A stretch of DNA of 48,296 bases from an uncultured Lachnospiraceae bacterium (GTDB lineage: Bacteria; Bacillota; Clostridia; Lachnospirales; Lachnospiraceae). The stretch spans positions 1 through 48,296 of the forward strand of contig URMK01000054.1 of NCBI GenBank assembly GCA_900548905.1, in the 5' to 3' direction. The notes beneath the pieces were generated by a model. That model ran no database searches. It had not been told where the DNA came from and saw only the letters and a list, made by a program, of their open reading frames with translations. Numbering within the stretch: the stretch's first letter is position 1; every line of letters begins with the position of its first letter. Positions 17,290-26,806 of the stretch are shown here, in pieces. The position numbers were made by a program, and so were the translations under genes.

Positions 17290-19008
17290 TCAGCATTCCT
17301 CCCCCAGATATTCATGCGCCATAACCAGCATAACACTCGCCGTCCATGTATAGGCACGATCCCGCAGGCCCGCTCCCGTCTGTGCATCAAAATTTTCAGC
17401 ACAGCCGCTCTGCTGTACCATTTTACAAAAACGGCGGGTTATATCCCGGACAAACTCCTTTTCTCCGCATTCCCAAAGCCCGTCAGCCAGCAGCATCGTG
17501 CTCGGTGCCCATATCGGCCCTCTCCAATAGCCGTCAGCCTGATATAAGTCACTGGACGGACTTTCCGTAGCCAGTCCATAGCCGGTAACAAATGTATCAC
17601 TTTTCAGCTGTCTTATCAGATACTCCTTACAATCCGCCGGAAGCTCTTCCCCAAGTACGATTGGCAGATATAAAATCAGACTGCTGTTTTCTACCTCTTC
17701 CCCGGTAACCGTCCTGACAGCGCGGGGCCTTCCGTTTATAAAAAGCTTATCCAGCATACGGACACGCATCTCGCCGGCCCGTTTCTTCCACATAATGCTG
17801 TCGGCATTACGGCCGGTCTGTTCTGCCAGATACCCCAGTTCTTCCATTTGGATAATAAGAAAAGCGGCCAAATCCGGAAGAGTAACAGGAGGCAGCATAC
17901 GGAATGCCGTAGAATTATCCCAGCCGGAATCATTTCCATGTGTATATTCACAAAGCCCGTCTCCATCCTGGTCCCTGTAATTTAACCACCATTGTGTCCA
18001 TTTTCCTATCTTTTCATAGGCTTCCTCAAGCTGCTCCCTTCCCAGGTTCATAATCTTTCTTAACCGGCGTAAAGTCCAGCCATGGATGGGGGGTTTACAA
18101 TAATTATCAATAATTATGGAATCATTAATGCTGTCGGGGATTCTCCCCGTCGGGCTTTGCTGATCAAACAGTATCATAAACTGATCCCACGCATCCTCCG
18201 GATTATCATATGCCAGTGCCAGCGCATTAAAACAGTGATCCCAGCTCCATACATTGCACATCCAGTTTTTGGACATAAACATGGCATCTCTCTTCAGGAA
18301 TCCGTATTTCTTTACCATACTGCTCCAGTTAACATATGCCGCTGTTTCCCTGGCATCCTCATATGCAGCAGGCACAGCGGGCATGGATTGATAAAAACGC
18401 CGGAATTCATCCCTTGTATGGATACATATCTCTTCTATGTCGTAGGAACGGCGGCGGTTAATCCAGGAATCCCTGACCTCTTCCAAAACCAGCAGAAATT
18501 CCCCTTTTTGTTCACAAATGTCCAGCCGGCAGTATTCCGAATTACTCACGTTCCATTCCTGCTGCAATGCAATGCTTCCCGCCTGGTTAAACAGCATATA
18601 TCTCATATAGTTTTTAAAGCAGTCCGCCATATACCAGGTATCCCCGCCCGAAAGAACGGGCTGGATAAAGTCAAAGGCATCTCCCGGCAGGAAGTCCAGT
18701 CCAACCCCGATCCCCTCTCCCTTTCCCCCAAGCAGAAGCGTATCGAAATCCGCAAAGGCCAGTGTAATCGTCCCATCCTCCAACAGCAGATCCACCCTCT
18801 CCGGCCGCGCCTCTATCCGGTATGTACAGATTTTCCCCTTCTGTAGGGGAACTATCCTTGCCACATAAGGTGTTTTCGCATTTCCATGGACCGTTCTGAG
18901 ATACAGGCCTTCCTCCAGCCCTGTACCGCGGAAATTTTTATTACAGTAAGATACTGCCATATAGCTTCCTCTCATGCTGAACGGTACTTCCTTTAATTCC
19001 AGATTCAT
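17290..19008 (-). CDS. GH63/MGH1-like (alpha/alpha)6-barrel glucosidase
   Basis: A 572-residue protein whose C-terminal two thirds form an (alpha/alpha)6 toroid of the trehalase/GH63/mannosylglycerate-hydrolase type. Diagnostic strings are NVWSWDHCFNALAL, QSPTGRIPDSIND, DQDGDGLCEYTHGNDSGWDNS and GYWRGPIWAPS. The acidic residues in WDHC and the NDSGWDNS region fit the catalytic acids of the clan. No secretion signal is present. It sits third after the binding protein and permeases and overlaps closely with the GH36 gene, so both enzymes probably process the same imported glycan. The exact linkage attacked is unknown. Confidence 0.8.
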   Translation of the reverse strand: MNLELKEVPFSMRGSYMAVSYCNKNFRGTGLEEGLYLRTVHGNAKTPYVARIVPLQKGKICTYRIEARPERVDLLLEDGTITLAFADFDTLLLGGKGEGIGVGLDFLPGDAFDFIQPVLSGGDTWYMADCFKNYMRYMLFNQAGSIALQQEWNVSNSEYCRLDICEQKGEFLLVLEEVRDSWINRRRSYDIEEICIHTRDEFRRFYQSMPAVPAAYEDARETAAYVNWSSMVKKYGFLKRDAMFMSKNWMCNVWSWDHCFNALALAYDNPEDAWDQFMILFDQQSPTGRIPDSINDSIIIDNYCKPPIHGWTLRRLRKIMNLGREQLEEAYEKIGKWTQWWLNYRDQDGDGLCEYTHGNDSGWDNSTAFRMLPPVTLPDLAAFLIIQMEELGYLAEQTGRNADSIMWKKRAGEMRVRMLDKLFINGRPRAVRTVTGEEVENSSLILYLPIVLGEELPADCKEYLIRQLKSDTFVTGYGLATESPSSDLYQADGYWRGPIWAPSTMLLADGLWECGEKEFVRDITRRFCKMVQQSGCAENFDAQTGAGLRDRAYTWTASVMLVMAHEYLGEEC

Positions 19009-19049
19009 AACTTCCCTCTCCTTTTCATTACATGAATTTGTTCTTACTC

Positions 19050-19877
19050 TTATCCCTTCAGGCCGGAAAAGGTAATCCCTTCAATGAAATATCTCTGTGC
19101 CATAAAGTATACTACAATCATAGGCAAAGTAATAACAGAAGATAACGCCATCAGCAGATTCCACTCGCTCACATGCTGTCCCATAAAATTCTGCAGTGCC
19201 AGGGATACCGTTTTCAGATTTTCTTTATCCAGATACAGCAGGGGGCCCATAAAGTCATTCCAGGTATTCATAAACGTAAATACCCCCACCGTACATAAAA
19301 CCGGTTTTGCCATGGGAACTATGATACGCAGATAGATCACAAAGTAATTCGCGCCGTCCACTAAGGCCGCTTCATCATATTCTTTCGGTATCCCTGCATA
19401 AAACTGCCTTACCAGAAATACATGAAAAGCGCTTCCGAAAAAACAAGGCAGTGTCAGCGGCACAAACGTATTATATGCCCCCACCGCCTGCCAGATAAGG
19501 AACTGCGGGATCATCAGTACGGTCTGGGGGATCATCATAGTAGACAGCAGCAGGGCAAACCACAGGTTTTTTCCTGAAAACCGCAGCCGGGAAAACCCGA
19601 AAGCAATAAAACTGGAACTGAGTATACTCCCCAGCATGTTAATAAGCACTATGATTGCCGAATTGACAAAGTATCTGGAAAAAGGCGCCCGTGCAAAAGC
19701 ATCTTTGAAATTATCCAGATTATAATGGCTGGGAAGCCACTTAATAGGTACCGTCATAATTTCCCGATTTGTCATAAAGGAACTGCGTACCATCCAGAAA
19801 AACGGGAACAGCATCAGAACGGATATACCGAATAGCAAAATATAGGAAATAAGTTTCCCTCTGTTCTTTTTTTTCAT
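19050..19877 (-). CDS. ABC sugar permease, MalG type
   Basis: A 275-residue inner-membrane permease with six membrane helices. The EAA loop reads EYDEAALVDGANYFVIYLRIIVPMAKP, with the canonical EAA...G...I.P pattern that contacts the ATPase. It starts 2 bases after the MalF-type gene stops. No ATP-binding subunit is encoded in the window, as is usual for CUT1 importers that share an MsmK/MalK-like ATPase. Confidence 0.93.
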   Translation of the reverse strand: MKKKNRGKLISYILLFGISVLMLFPFFWMVRSSFMTNREIMTVPIKWLPSHYNLDNFKDAFARAPFSRYFVNSAIIVLINMLGSILSSSFIAFGFSRLRFSGKNLWFALLLSTMMIPQTVLMIPQFLIWQAVGAYNTFVPLTLPCFFGSAFHVFLVRQFYAGIPKEYDEAALVDGANYFVIYLRIIVPMAKPVLCTVGVFTFMNTWNDFMGPLLYLDKENLKTVSLALQNFMGQHVSEWNLLMALSSVITLPMIVVYFMAQRYFIEGITFSGLKG

Positions 19878-19879
19878 GA

Positions 19880-20782
19880 TTACTCTCCATTCTCATATAT
19901 TACCCATTTATCCGAGGTCTTGAATACAATAGCCGTAAGCGCCGCAATAATCAGGAATAATACCCAGGACATGGCTGCAGAATACCCCATCTGCGATTGC
20001 TTGAATGCCGTACGGTATACAAGCAGGGAATAGAAAAGGCTGGCATTGGAAGGCCCTCCGTCCGTCATGATATAGGACTGGGTAAATGTCTGCATGGAGC
20101 CTATAATTGCCATGACAAAATTATAAAAAATAATTGGGGTCATCATGGGAATGGTAATTTTTCGAAATTTCGCAAAAGCACCGGCACCGTCAATTTCCGC
20201 CGCCTCATAAAGCTGCCTGGATACACCCTGCAGCCCTGCCAGATAGATAACCACAGTATTACCCGCAGCCCAGACCGCCATTACGGCAAGTGAGGGAATA
20301 ACTTCTTTCGGGCTGAATATAAAGTTATGGGTATGCCCTCCGAACGCTTTTATAATACTGTTCAGCAAGCCATACATAGGGTTATATATGTACATCCAGA
20401 TAGCAGAGCTGGCCACTACCGGCACAATGGAAGGGATATAAAATATGGTACGGAATACGGACAGTCCCTTCACTTTTGTATTCAGCAGCATCGCTATCAG
20501 CAAAGGAACACACGTTACCAGCGGGACGCTGAGCAGCGTATAATATGCCGTTACCTGAAGCGATTTGATTACAAGCGGATCCTTGAAAAGATTCACATAA
20601 TTCTTCAGGCCAATGAACTCCTGAGGCGTTATCACATCCCATTTTGTAAGACTAATCCACATGCTGAACAGCATGGGGCCGAAATTAAAACAAAGCAGAC
20701 CGATAATTGCAGGTGCAATAAAGAAATATCCCCACTTCAGCTGCGTTCTGTCCTTTAACGACATCTTTTTCTTTCTTTTCAT
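19880..20782 (-). CDS. ABC sugar permease, MalF type
   Basis: A 300-residue membrane protein with six helices and the EAA loop LYEAAEIDGAGAFAKFRKITIPMMTP. The ATG at 20782 (MKRKKKMSLKD) is preferred over the longer frame because GGAGGG lies about 12 bases upstream and the extension overlaps no known domain. It lies between the binding-protein gene and the MalG-type gene and forms the heterodimeric channel with the latter. Confidence 0.92.
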   Translation of the reverse strand: MKRKKKMSLKDRTQLKWGYFFIAPAIIGLLCFNFGPMLFSMWISLTKWDVITPQEFIGLKNYVNLFKDPLVIKSLQVTAYYTLLSVPLVTCVPLLIAMLLNTKVKGLSVFRTIFYIPSIVPVVASSAIWMYIYNPMYGLLNSIIKAFGGHTHNFIFSPKEVIPSLAVMAVWAAGNTVVIYLAGLQGVSRQLYEAAEIDGAGAFAKFRKITIPMMTPIIFYNFVMAIIGSMQTFTQSYIMTDGGPSNASLFYSLLVYRTAFKQSQMGYSAAMSWVLFLIIAALTAIVFKTSDKWVIYENGE

Positions 20783-20842
20783 GATTTCTTTTTGCCCTCC
20801 AGTCCACGCCCGGCCTTTTACGGACCGGGCGCCCTGCACTAT

Positions 20843-22264
20843 TTATTTCCAGTAACCATCTATACTGTCGGACAAATCCAGCGATTCCAGAGCTTCTTTG
20901 GCAGATACCTCTCCCAGCCACACATTGTCCAAAGCCGGAACAATTGTATTATCCACGATAACAGGGAAATTCTTCACTCTGACATTGTCGCCCAACACGG
21001 TATTTTCAGCCTGCAGAATGCTCTTAAACGCTTCACACATCTGTGTCGCATCCACCTTGGTATAAGTGGATATCCACTTCTGTTCATTTTCCCCTCCGTC
21101 AAATACCTCCAGCGTGTGAGGAAGGCCGCCGAGAGAAACACTCTGATCCAAAGCCGCCTGTATGGAATTGGTAAAGTTGGTAAAATACTGATAGAAATCA
21201 AATGCTTCCTTCTTATCTGCAGCGGCAGGCGACATACATAATCCCGCTGTCCAGCTGATATCAGCAGGATGCTTAAATGCCGGAATAGGTGCCACACCTA
21301 CGTCAAAACCTTCATTGGTATAGTTGGCGAGTGCCCATCCGCCGTCAATTACCATAGCAACCTGACCGTTCATTAACATGGCGGATGCATCGGAAAAAGC
21401 GCCTTTAGCCATGGCACTGGAGGGTGCGCAATGAATCACATTCCCCAAATCGGCAATAGACTGAATCACTTCGATACCGGCTTCCGACCGGATCCCAAGC
21501 TCTGTGCCTTCTTCGTTAAGTATGCCTACATCGTTCGTGTGCAGCAAAGCGATATACTTCGTCCAGTCCGTTGGCATCATAGTGCCATATACGGTGATAT
21601 TATCCGGGTCAAAGCCTGCATCCTCAGGGCCGTTGCCATTGCTGTCTTTGGTTATCTTTTTGGCGTTTTCCACAAATTCATCCCATGACCAGGGCTTTGA
21701 GGCATCTGTGGAAGGAAGCGCTATTCCGTTCTGTTCCAGAAGCTCTTTATTATAATACATGCACATTGTCGTTACATTATATCCCACTGACCATACATTT
21801 TCATCTGTGGAAAAAATGGCGGAATCCACAGAAACATCGGACGGATTAACACCCGCTTCCTCATATAAAGGCTTCAGGTCCAGCAGCGCCCCCTTTTCTC
21901 CCCATTCGAATACATTTCCTTCGGGAAGATTAAAAATATCCGGCATACTACCGGCTGCCGCCATTGTATTGATTTTACTCAGATACTCCGCATACGGGAT
22001 ATAATTTTCTTCAATATCAATATCCGGATTCTCTTTTTCATATTGTGCTACAATTGCCTTGTCAAATTCCTGCTCGGCATCCGAAGCCCACATATAAAAA
22101 GTGACCTTTTTCTTTCCTCCCGTTGAACTGTCGGCCCGGGACGCTTCTGTCTGTCCCTGATCGGCCGCACTCCCGGCTGTTGCCGCGCTGTTGCCGCCCC
22201 CACAGCCTATACATGTACATACCATACAAATTCCCACAAACAATGCCAGTAACTTCTTTTTCAT
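20843..22264 (-). CDS. Lipoprotein sugar-binding protein of ABC importer
   Basis: A 473-residue extracellular solute-binding protein, family 1. The signal peptide ends in a lipobox with CTCIGC (Cys at about residue 21), followed by a Gly/Ser/Ala/Thr linker, so it is tethered to the outer face of the membrane. KKKVTFYMWASDAEQEFDKAI and ENPDIDIEENYIPYAEYLSKI are typical of CUT1 binding proteins. It starts the operon SBP-MalF-MalG-GH63-GH36. YesM/YesN lie immediately upstream. The ligand is probably an oligosaccharide containing alpha-linked glucose and/or galactose (inference from the two hydrolases). Confidence 0.92.
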   Translation of the reverse strand: MKKKLLALFVGICMVCTCIGCGGGNSAATAGSAADQGQTEASRADSSTGGKKKVTFYMWASDAEQEFDKAIVAQYEKENPDIDIEENYIPYAEYLSKINTMAAAGSMPDIFNLPEGNVFEWGEKGALLDLKPLYEEAGVNPSDVSVDSAIFSTDENVWSVGYNVTTMCMYYNKELLEQNGIALPSTDASKPWSWDEFVENAKKITKDSNGNGPEDAGFDPDNITVYGTMMPTDWTKYIALLHTNDVGILNEEGTELGIRSEAGIEVIQSIADLGNVIHCAPSSAMAKGAFSDASAMLMNGQVAMVIDGGWALANYTNEGFDVGVAPIPAFKHPADISWTAGLCMSPAAADKKEAFDFYQYFTNFTNSIQAALDQSVSLGGLPHTLEVFDGGENEQKWISTYTKVDATQMCEAFKSILQAENTVLGDNVRVKNFPVIVDNTIVPALDNVWLGEVSAKEALESLDLSDSIDGYWK

Positions 22265-22376
22265 TTTTAACCTTCCCCTTTCCTATCAGTTAATATCTTC
22301 GTCGACATGTATATAATATTAATTTAGGGGAGCCTTTTCTAGTACAATATTGTCATTAGAATAGCATAATATTATT

Positions 22377-22446
22377 GCCTGTGCGGCTGAGAACCATCCG
22401 GCCGGCTCCTTACTGCCCCGGCCGGATGGTTCTCAGCCGCACAGGC
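22377..22446. repeat. Perfect 29-bp inverted repeat
   Basis: 22377-22405 and 22418-22446 are perfect reverse complements (29 bp) around a 12-base loop. The stem starts GCCTGTGCGGCTGAGAACC and includes the palindrome CCGGCCGG. It lies between the yesN terminator and the start of the transporter operon. No T-tract follows on either strand, so it is not an ordinary terminator. It could be a cruciform, a structured transcript end, or a mobile repeat. Confidence 0.9.
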
Positions 22447-22472
22447 GGTACTATTTTCAAGGACTGCAAAAC

Positions 22473-22513
22473 AAAAAAACAGAAAGCCGCATGGTTTCAT
22501 GCAGACTTTCTGT
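22473..22513 (-). terminator. Intrinsic terminator after yesN
   Basis: On the minus strand ACAGAAAG...GCATG pairs with CATGC...CTTTCTGT (22479-22513) around a 4-base loop and an internal bulge. A run of seven T follows. It lies 10 bases beyond the stop codon. Confidence 0.8.
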
Positions 22514-22522
22514 ATCCTCCTG

Positions 22523-23971
22523 TTATTCCCCGCCGCAGGTATTCCTGTATTCCCGGGGTGTCAAATCATAAACCTTTTTAAAGCTTCTGGCAAAATAGTT
22601 TGGATCATTATAACCGACCATAATTGCTATATCTGAAATGGAAAGGGGCGAGGATTCCAGAAGCTCTCTTGCCTTTTTCAGGCGCATATTTTCCAGATAC
22701 TGCATTACGGTACAATTCTTTTTTTCCTTAAACCGCTTTGCCAGATATGTCGGAACCACATAAAATTCGCCCGCCAGTTCGCTTAGATTAATTTCTTCTT
22801 TATAATGCTGTCCGATATATTGTATGACCTTGTCAACCAAGTCACTCCTCGACAGGATTTCTCCAATCCGGATATTGATTTCCTCCGAATAGGTAACGAG
22901 CCTGGCCATCATTTCTTTTTTATTCCCGAAAGCTGCCGTGGCAAAGGGAAACAGCTCCTGGCGGAGCCTGACGGGAAGCTGCAAATCATACTTCGTATAT
23001 TTATTTGCTATCAATAATACAACCGACTGATATACCTGTTTAATTAAATTACAATAGGTTTCTTTTACAAATATCGGCTTCATTATTTCGTCCAGACATT
23101 CGGTATACTTGTTTTCCTTTGCATTCTCCAGTGCCGCATCAAATGCTTCATAGAAAATACCGGGCTTTTCATAAATCTGGTTTTTTATCTTCATAACCCG
23201 ATATTCCGGATGGTAAAACCGGATATTCAAGGTATCCTCAAACTGTCCGATCATCTCTTCCGGATTCCTGCATTTACCGGTCATATATACAATCTGGCGA
23301 GCATGGGAAAAACAGTTTCTTCTTGTTATAGCTTCGATTTCTCTTCCGGAACAGATTATTCCCTCCCAAATGAGCAGCAGGATATCCGTTACGCCATAAA
23401 AACGAACGGCATTCCACCCCTGTCCGCCTTCCATAACCGCCAATTCCTGTAAAAAAGACGCAGCCCTGCTGCCTATCTCTTTTCCTCTGATTAAGAAATA
23501 CGTTCCTTCCGTATCTTTTTGTTTTTTCAGATGAAGAAAGTCTGTCCAGGATCGTATGTTTTCTTCTTTTTTCTCTTCCTTGTCTCTTTCCTCTTCCAGC
23601 TGTCTGCAGACATCGCACAGCATATCTGAAAACTCCTGCTGCAGAATAGGTTTCTTAATATAATTGATAACACCAAGCTGTATCGCTTTTTTCATATAGG
23701 CAAAGTCATCGTAACCGCTGATTATAATAAAACGGGTCCGGACCTCCGGATACCTTTTCCGTATTTTTTCTATAAAATCCAGGCCATTCACTACAGGCAT
23801 ATTAATATCCACGAAAAAAATATCAGGCTGTTCCTTTTCATAAAGCTCCAACGCTTCCACACCATTGCCTGCCGTTCCCACCACATCCAGTTCCATGCCG
23901 CTGCTGCGGATTCTCTGCATAATACTCTTAAGGACATATTTTTCATCATCGGCGATACCTATTCTATACAT
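22523..23971 (-). CDS. yesN: YesN-like AraC-type response regulator
   Basis: A 482-residue regulator. The receiver has IADDE at 6-10, Asp55 in FFVDINMPV and Lys in INYIKKPILQ. A middle region of about 220 residues has no clear domain. The C-terminal AraC domain carries two helix-turn-helix motifs (ISDIAIMVGYNDPNYFARSFKKVYDLTPREYR is the second, classical part). The ATG at 23971 overlaps the end of the kinase gene by 8 bases, so the pair is translationally coupled; a TTG-initiated extension is unlikely. Such regulators activate neighbouring ABC sugar operons, here the one starting at 22264. Confidence 0.9.
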   Translation of the reverse strand: MYRIGIADDEKYVLKSIMQRIRSSGMELDVVGTAGNGVEALELYEKEQPDIFFVDINMPVVNGLDFIEKIRKRYPEVRTRFIIISGYDDFAYMKKAIQLGVINYIKKPILQQEFSDMLCDVCRQLEEERDKEEKKEENIRSWTDFLHLKKQKDTEGTYFLIRGKEIGSRAASFLQELAVMEGGQGWNAVRFYGVTDILLLIWEGIICSGREIEAITRRNCFSHARQIVYMTGKCRNPEEMIGQFEDTLNIRFYHPEYRVMKIKNQIYEKPGIFYEAFDAALENAKENKYTECLDEIMKPIFVKETYCNLIKQVYQSVVLLIANKYTKYDLQLPVRLRQELFPFATAAFGNKKEMMARLVTYSEEINIRIGEILSRSDLVDKVIQYIGQHYKEEINLSELAGEFYVVPTYLAKRFKEKKNCTVMQYLENMRLKKARELLESSPLSISDIAIMVGYNDPNYFARSFKKVYDLTPREYRNTCGGE

Positions 23972-25784
23972 ATGGTTTCTCTTCCCTTCTTTCCCCTTCT
24001 TCAGGGATTTCGAGTTCAATTCTTGTCCCGTACCCCGCAGTGGAAATTATTTTTACATGGAAAGCTTCCCCGTATTCGAGATACATACGCTGTACCACAT
24101 TTTTAATTCCTATATGGTTTGCTTCCGCCAGGCTTTTCATGGGGTTTTCAAAAATACCGCGTATTTCCGTTTGCAAAGACGCAAGCTGTTCTTCCTCCAT
24201 ACCGTTTCCGTTGTCCATCACCCCAATATGGAGCTTGTCATTATTCTGCCGTATTAAAATCGAGATACAGCACTCCTGCTGTTTTCTCTGGAATCCATGT
24301 TTTATTGAATTTTCCACTAACGGCTGCAGGATAGCTTTCAAAAAAGGGGTATCCATCAGTTTGTCATCCACATCACAGAAATAGGAGAGATCATTTATTT
24401 TATATTTCATAATCAGAAGATACTGCATGGTATAATCAAGCTCTTCCCGAAGTGTGATCCATTTGTTCTGCCTCAGATTATATCGGTATAGCTGCCCAAG
24501 AGTCTCACACACTTTTACAGCCGATTTTTCCTTTTTATTAATTATCAGACTGTTTATAATTTCCAGGGTATTAAAAAGGAAATGAGGGTTAATCTGCCTT
24601 TCCAGGATTTTTATTTCTGCATCCTTCTGCAGTGCACTGATCATTTTATTTTTCTCTATCAATGAAAAAATCGAGCCGGACATTTCATTAAAACCATCTA
24701 TCAGTTCGCCTATTTCATCGAAATATGTATTCTCTATCTGAATCCCTATATTATTGTTACGTATTTCCAGCATGGCATCCGCACAGTCCAGGATTGGGTT
24801 TGTCAGATACCTGGATACCGCGGCCGCCACCACTATCAGCAGACATCCCACAAAAATAAGAACGCCTACAAATACAAAAACCATCATGGGATTGTTCATT
24901 TGCTGGAACTTCTCATCCACCACGGTAATCAGGTTCCATTTAAAAAAATCTGTTTCAATCTGCGTCTTGGAAACAAAAAAACGATTCTCCATCTTAGTCA
25001 CACGAAAAGGCATCGCCCTTATCTTTCCTTCCAGATCCGTATCCTCCGGCAGCCCGGAGCAATCAAGCCCTCCATCCGGATCTTCCAGCGCAAGCCAGGT
25101 CCCTTCATAGCTTGTATCCAACAGCTTATATATATTTTTCAATGGTATGGTAATAACCATGAAACCGGTTCTTTCCAGCGTATTATAATCGTGGACAACA
25201 TAATAAATTGTCATATTCCATTCCGGATGATTCCTATATATCCCCTTGTCGCTGCCTTCTCCTATCTCCACATATTTTCCGTTTGCTAACAGCTCCTCAT
25301 ACCAGTCCTTCTGCTCAATATCCACACTATAATCAAGCCGATAGCTATCCGTTCCAGTTACCCTCGTCCCATTTAATGCAATAACGGCAAACTGGTTTCC
25401 CTCATATAAGGTACTTAAGCTGCCCAGAAAAGCTCTGGCATTTTCCTCCATTTCCTGTCTGCGCTGGACGGATACGCTTTTTTTAAATATATCCTGCATC
25501 CAGTTACTGTAACACATATTATAAGCCAGACTTTGCATATTTTCAAAATAGCCCTCAATCCCCTCTACTTTTTCAGCTTCCATACTCTTCACATGCTTTA
25601 TAACCGTACTTTTCCAGGTGTTGCTGTATAGGATGCCAAATACAATTGATGTAAACAAAACCGCTCCCAGAAAAGTACACATTACGAAAGTAACCGTTTT
25701 CTTTTTTAGTCCCATATGCATAAAACGCGCCCTGGTTTCTTCCGTAAAATGCCTGAATTCAGAACCTAATAATCCTTTTTTCAC
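23964..25784 (-). CDS. yesM: YesM-like sensor histidine kinase
   Basis: A 606-residue membrane kinase. Helix 1 (about residues 33-53) and helix 2 (about 300-325) flank an extracellular Cache-like sensor. HAMP, then a His_kinase domain with QINPHFLFNTLEIINSL (phospho-accepting His) and an ATPase with LVENSIKHGF and DNGNGM follow. The start is GTG at 25784, with GGGGG about 7 bases upstream. The ligand sensed outside is presumably a sugar or the binding protein loaded with it (inference from neighbours). Confidence 0.9.
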   Translation of the reverse strand: MKKGLLGSEFRHFTEETRARFMHMGLKKKTVTFVMCTFLGAVLFTSIVFGILYSNTWKSTVIKHVKSMEAEKVEGIEGYFENMQSLAYNMCYSNWMQDIFKKSVSVQRRQEMEENARAFLGSLSTLYEGNQFAVIALNGTRVTGTDSYRLDYSVDIEQKDWYEELLANGKYVEIGEGSDKGIYRNHPEWNMTIYYVVHDYNTLERTGFMVITIPLKNIYKLLDTSYEGTWLALEDPDGGLDCSGLPEDTDLEGKIRAMPFRVTKMENRFFVSKTQIETDFFKWNLITVVDEKFQQMNNPMMVFVFVGVLIFVGCLLIVVAAAVSRYLTNPILDCADAMLEIRNNNIGIQIENTYFDEIGELIDGFNEMSGSIFSLIEKNKMISALQKDAEIKILERQINPHFLFNTLEIINSLIINKKEKSAVKVCETLGQLYRYNLRQNKWITLREELDYTMQYLLIMKYKINDLSYFCDVDDKLMDTPFLKAILQPLVENSIKHGFQRKQQECCISILIRQNNDKLHIGVMDNGNGMEEEQLASLQTEIRGIFENPMKSLAEANHIGIKNVVQRMYLEYGEAFHVKIISTAGYGTRIELEIPEEGERREEKPYV

Positions 25785-25816
25785 CTTCCTGCCCCCTTCC
25801 CAAAATCGATGAGTTC

Positions 25817-25845
25817 ATTATAGCATTGCAGATCCGGCAATGCTA
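25817..25845 (-). promoter_or_regulatory. yesMN promoter with overlapping inverted repeat
   Basis: On the minus strand TATAAT (25817-25822) is preceded by TGC, an extended -10. TAGCATTGC (25821-25829) and GCAATGCTA (25837-25845) form a perfect 9-bp inverted repeat with a 7-bp gap that touches the -10. It looks like a repressor site in the promoter. Confidence 0.55.
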
Positions 25846-25897
25846 CTACGGAAAGGATGTCTCCGTCTTCCATATTCTCTTTATACAACTTTGCACG

Positions 25898-25931
25898 AAA
25901 AAAGGAACAGCTGCTTAAGAGCCATTCCTTT
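25898..25931 (-). terminator. Terminator after the sugar isomerase gene
   Basis: AAAGGAA (25901-25907) pairs with TTCCTTT (25925-25931), with partial inner pairing. On the minus strand the right arm runs into a T-tract. It lies 24 bases past the isomerase stop and separates that gene from yesMN. Confidence 0.65.
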
Positions 25932-25954
25932 GATTCCATTTCACACGTTGTTTT

Positions 25955-26770
25955 TTAATACTTCAGCCCTTTTACATGCGCAAGCGCCCTGTCATAGGTT
26001 TCCATATCCGGCAGATGCTCCAGCAGTACAGGAAGATCCCTGCCGAGTTCTGCAATATGCCGCAGATACATCCCCAAATCCACACAGCCCTCTCCGGCAG
26101 GGACCTCATGGATAGCCACCGTGGTCCCGTTTTCCATTAAGCAGTCCTTCAGATGGCAGCTCCTGATACGGCTGCCCAGCAGGGAAAATGTCCTGTCGGC
26201 CAATTCCTCCTGGTGAGTATAATTCCAGGGATCCTTTATAAAATTCACCATATCCATATGAACAGCAAAGCTTTCCCTGTCCACATCCTTTACAAACTGC
26301 AGATACTGCTCCGGAGAGTCCGGCAGCATCCACTGCATCGGCTCCAGCGCATAACAGGTATATTCCGGCTTTACGGTATCGCAGAGGCTTCGTATGAATT
26401 CCACATTTTCTTCGTACAGATCCCGGGAATAATTATCCCCATAGCAACCGTACCATACGGTTCCCGCTGCTCCTGAAACATTCACACAGCACTCCGCCCG
26501 GACATAATCGGCAAGCCGGAACTGCTCCAGACAGGCTTCCCTTGCAAGACGTGCCTCCTCCGGTACCGTATGGTGGGGCGAATTCCATACCCCTACCTCA
26601 GCAATCATGATGTCCCGTTCATGGGCCGCCTTTACATAAGCATCGATCACGGAAACCGGCGCCTTATAATTTACCGGAAAGGAAGCCGCCCGGTACCCCT
26701 TTTCAGCCAGAATATCCGCCCATTCTTCCGGTGTCCGGTGCGCCGGTACAGCATTCAAACCCAGTCTCAT
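25955..26770 (-). CDS. Sugar phosphate isomerase/epimerase (AP endonuclease 2-like TIM barrel)
   Basis: A 271-residue TIM-barrel protein of the xylose isomerase-like family. Recognisable are RLGLNAVPAHRTPEEW at the start, AEVGVWNSP, YALEPMQW, HMDMVNFIKDPWN, RSCHLKD and HEVPAGEGCVDLG. The acidic residues of EPMQW and HMDMVN and the His of SCHLKD fit the metal site of this fold. The ATG at 26770 has GGGGG upstream; a longer frame is rejected. It has its own promoter with an inverted repeat and its own terminator. It may isomerise a sugar freed by the neighbouring hydrolases, but the substrate is unknown. Confidence 0.85.
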   Translation of the reverse strand: MRLGLNAVPAHRTPEEWADILAEKGYRAASFPVNYKAPVSVIDAYVKAAHERDIMIAEVGVWNSPHHTVPEEARLAREACLEQFRLADYVRAECCVNVSGAAGTVWYGCYGDNYSRDLYEENVEFIRSLCDTVKPEYTCYALEPMQWMLPDSPEQYLQFVKDVDRESFAVHMDMVNFIKDPWNYTHQEELADRTFSLLGSRIRSCHLKDCLMENGTTVAIHEVPAGEGCVDLGMYLRHIAELGRDLPVLLEHLPDMETYDRALAHVKGLKY

Positions 26771-26806
26771 CTTATCATTACCCCCGTTCCCTATGGACTT
26801 TTTACC

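Noticed and set aside
22377..22446. Intrinsic terminator
   Set aside because: No T-tract follows the stem on either strand, and a proper terminator lies at 22473-22513.
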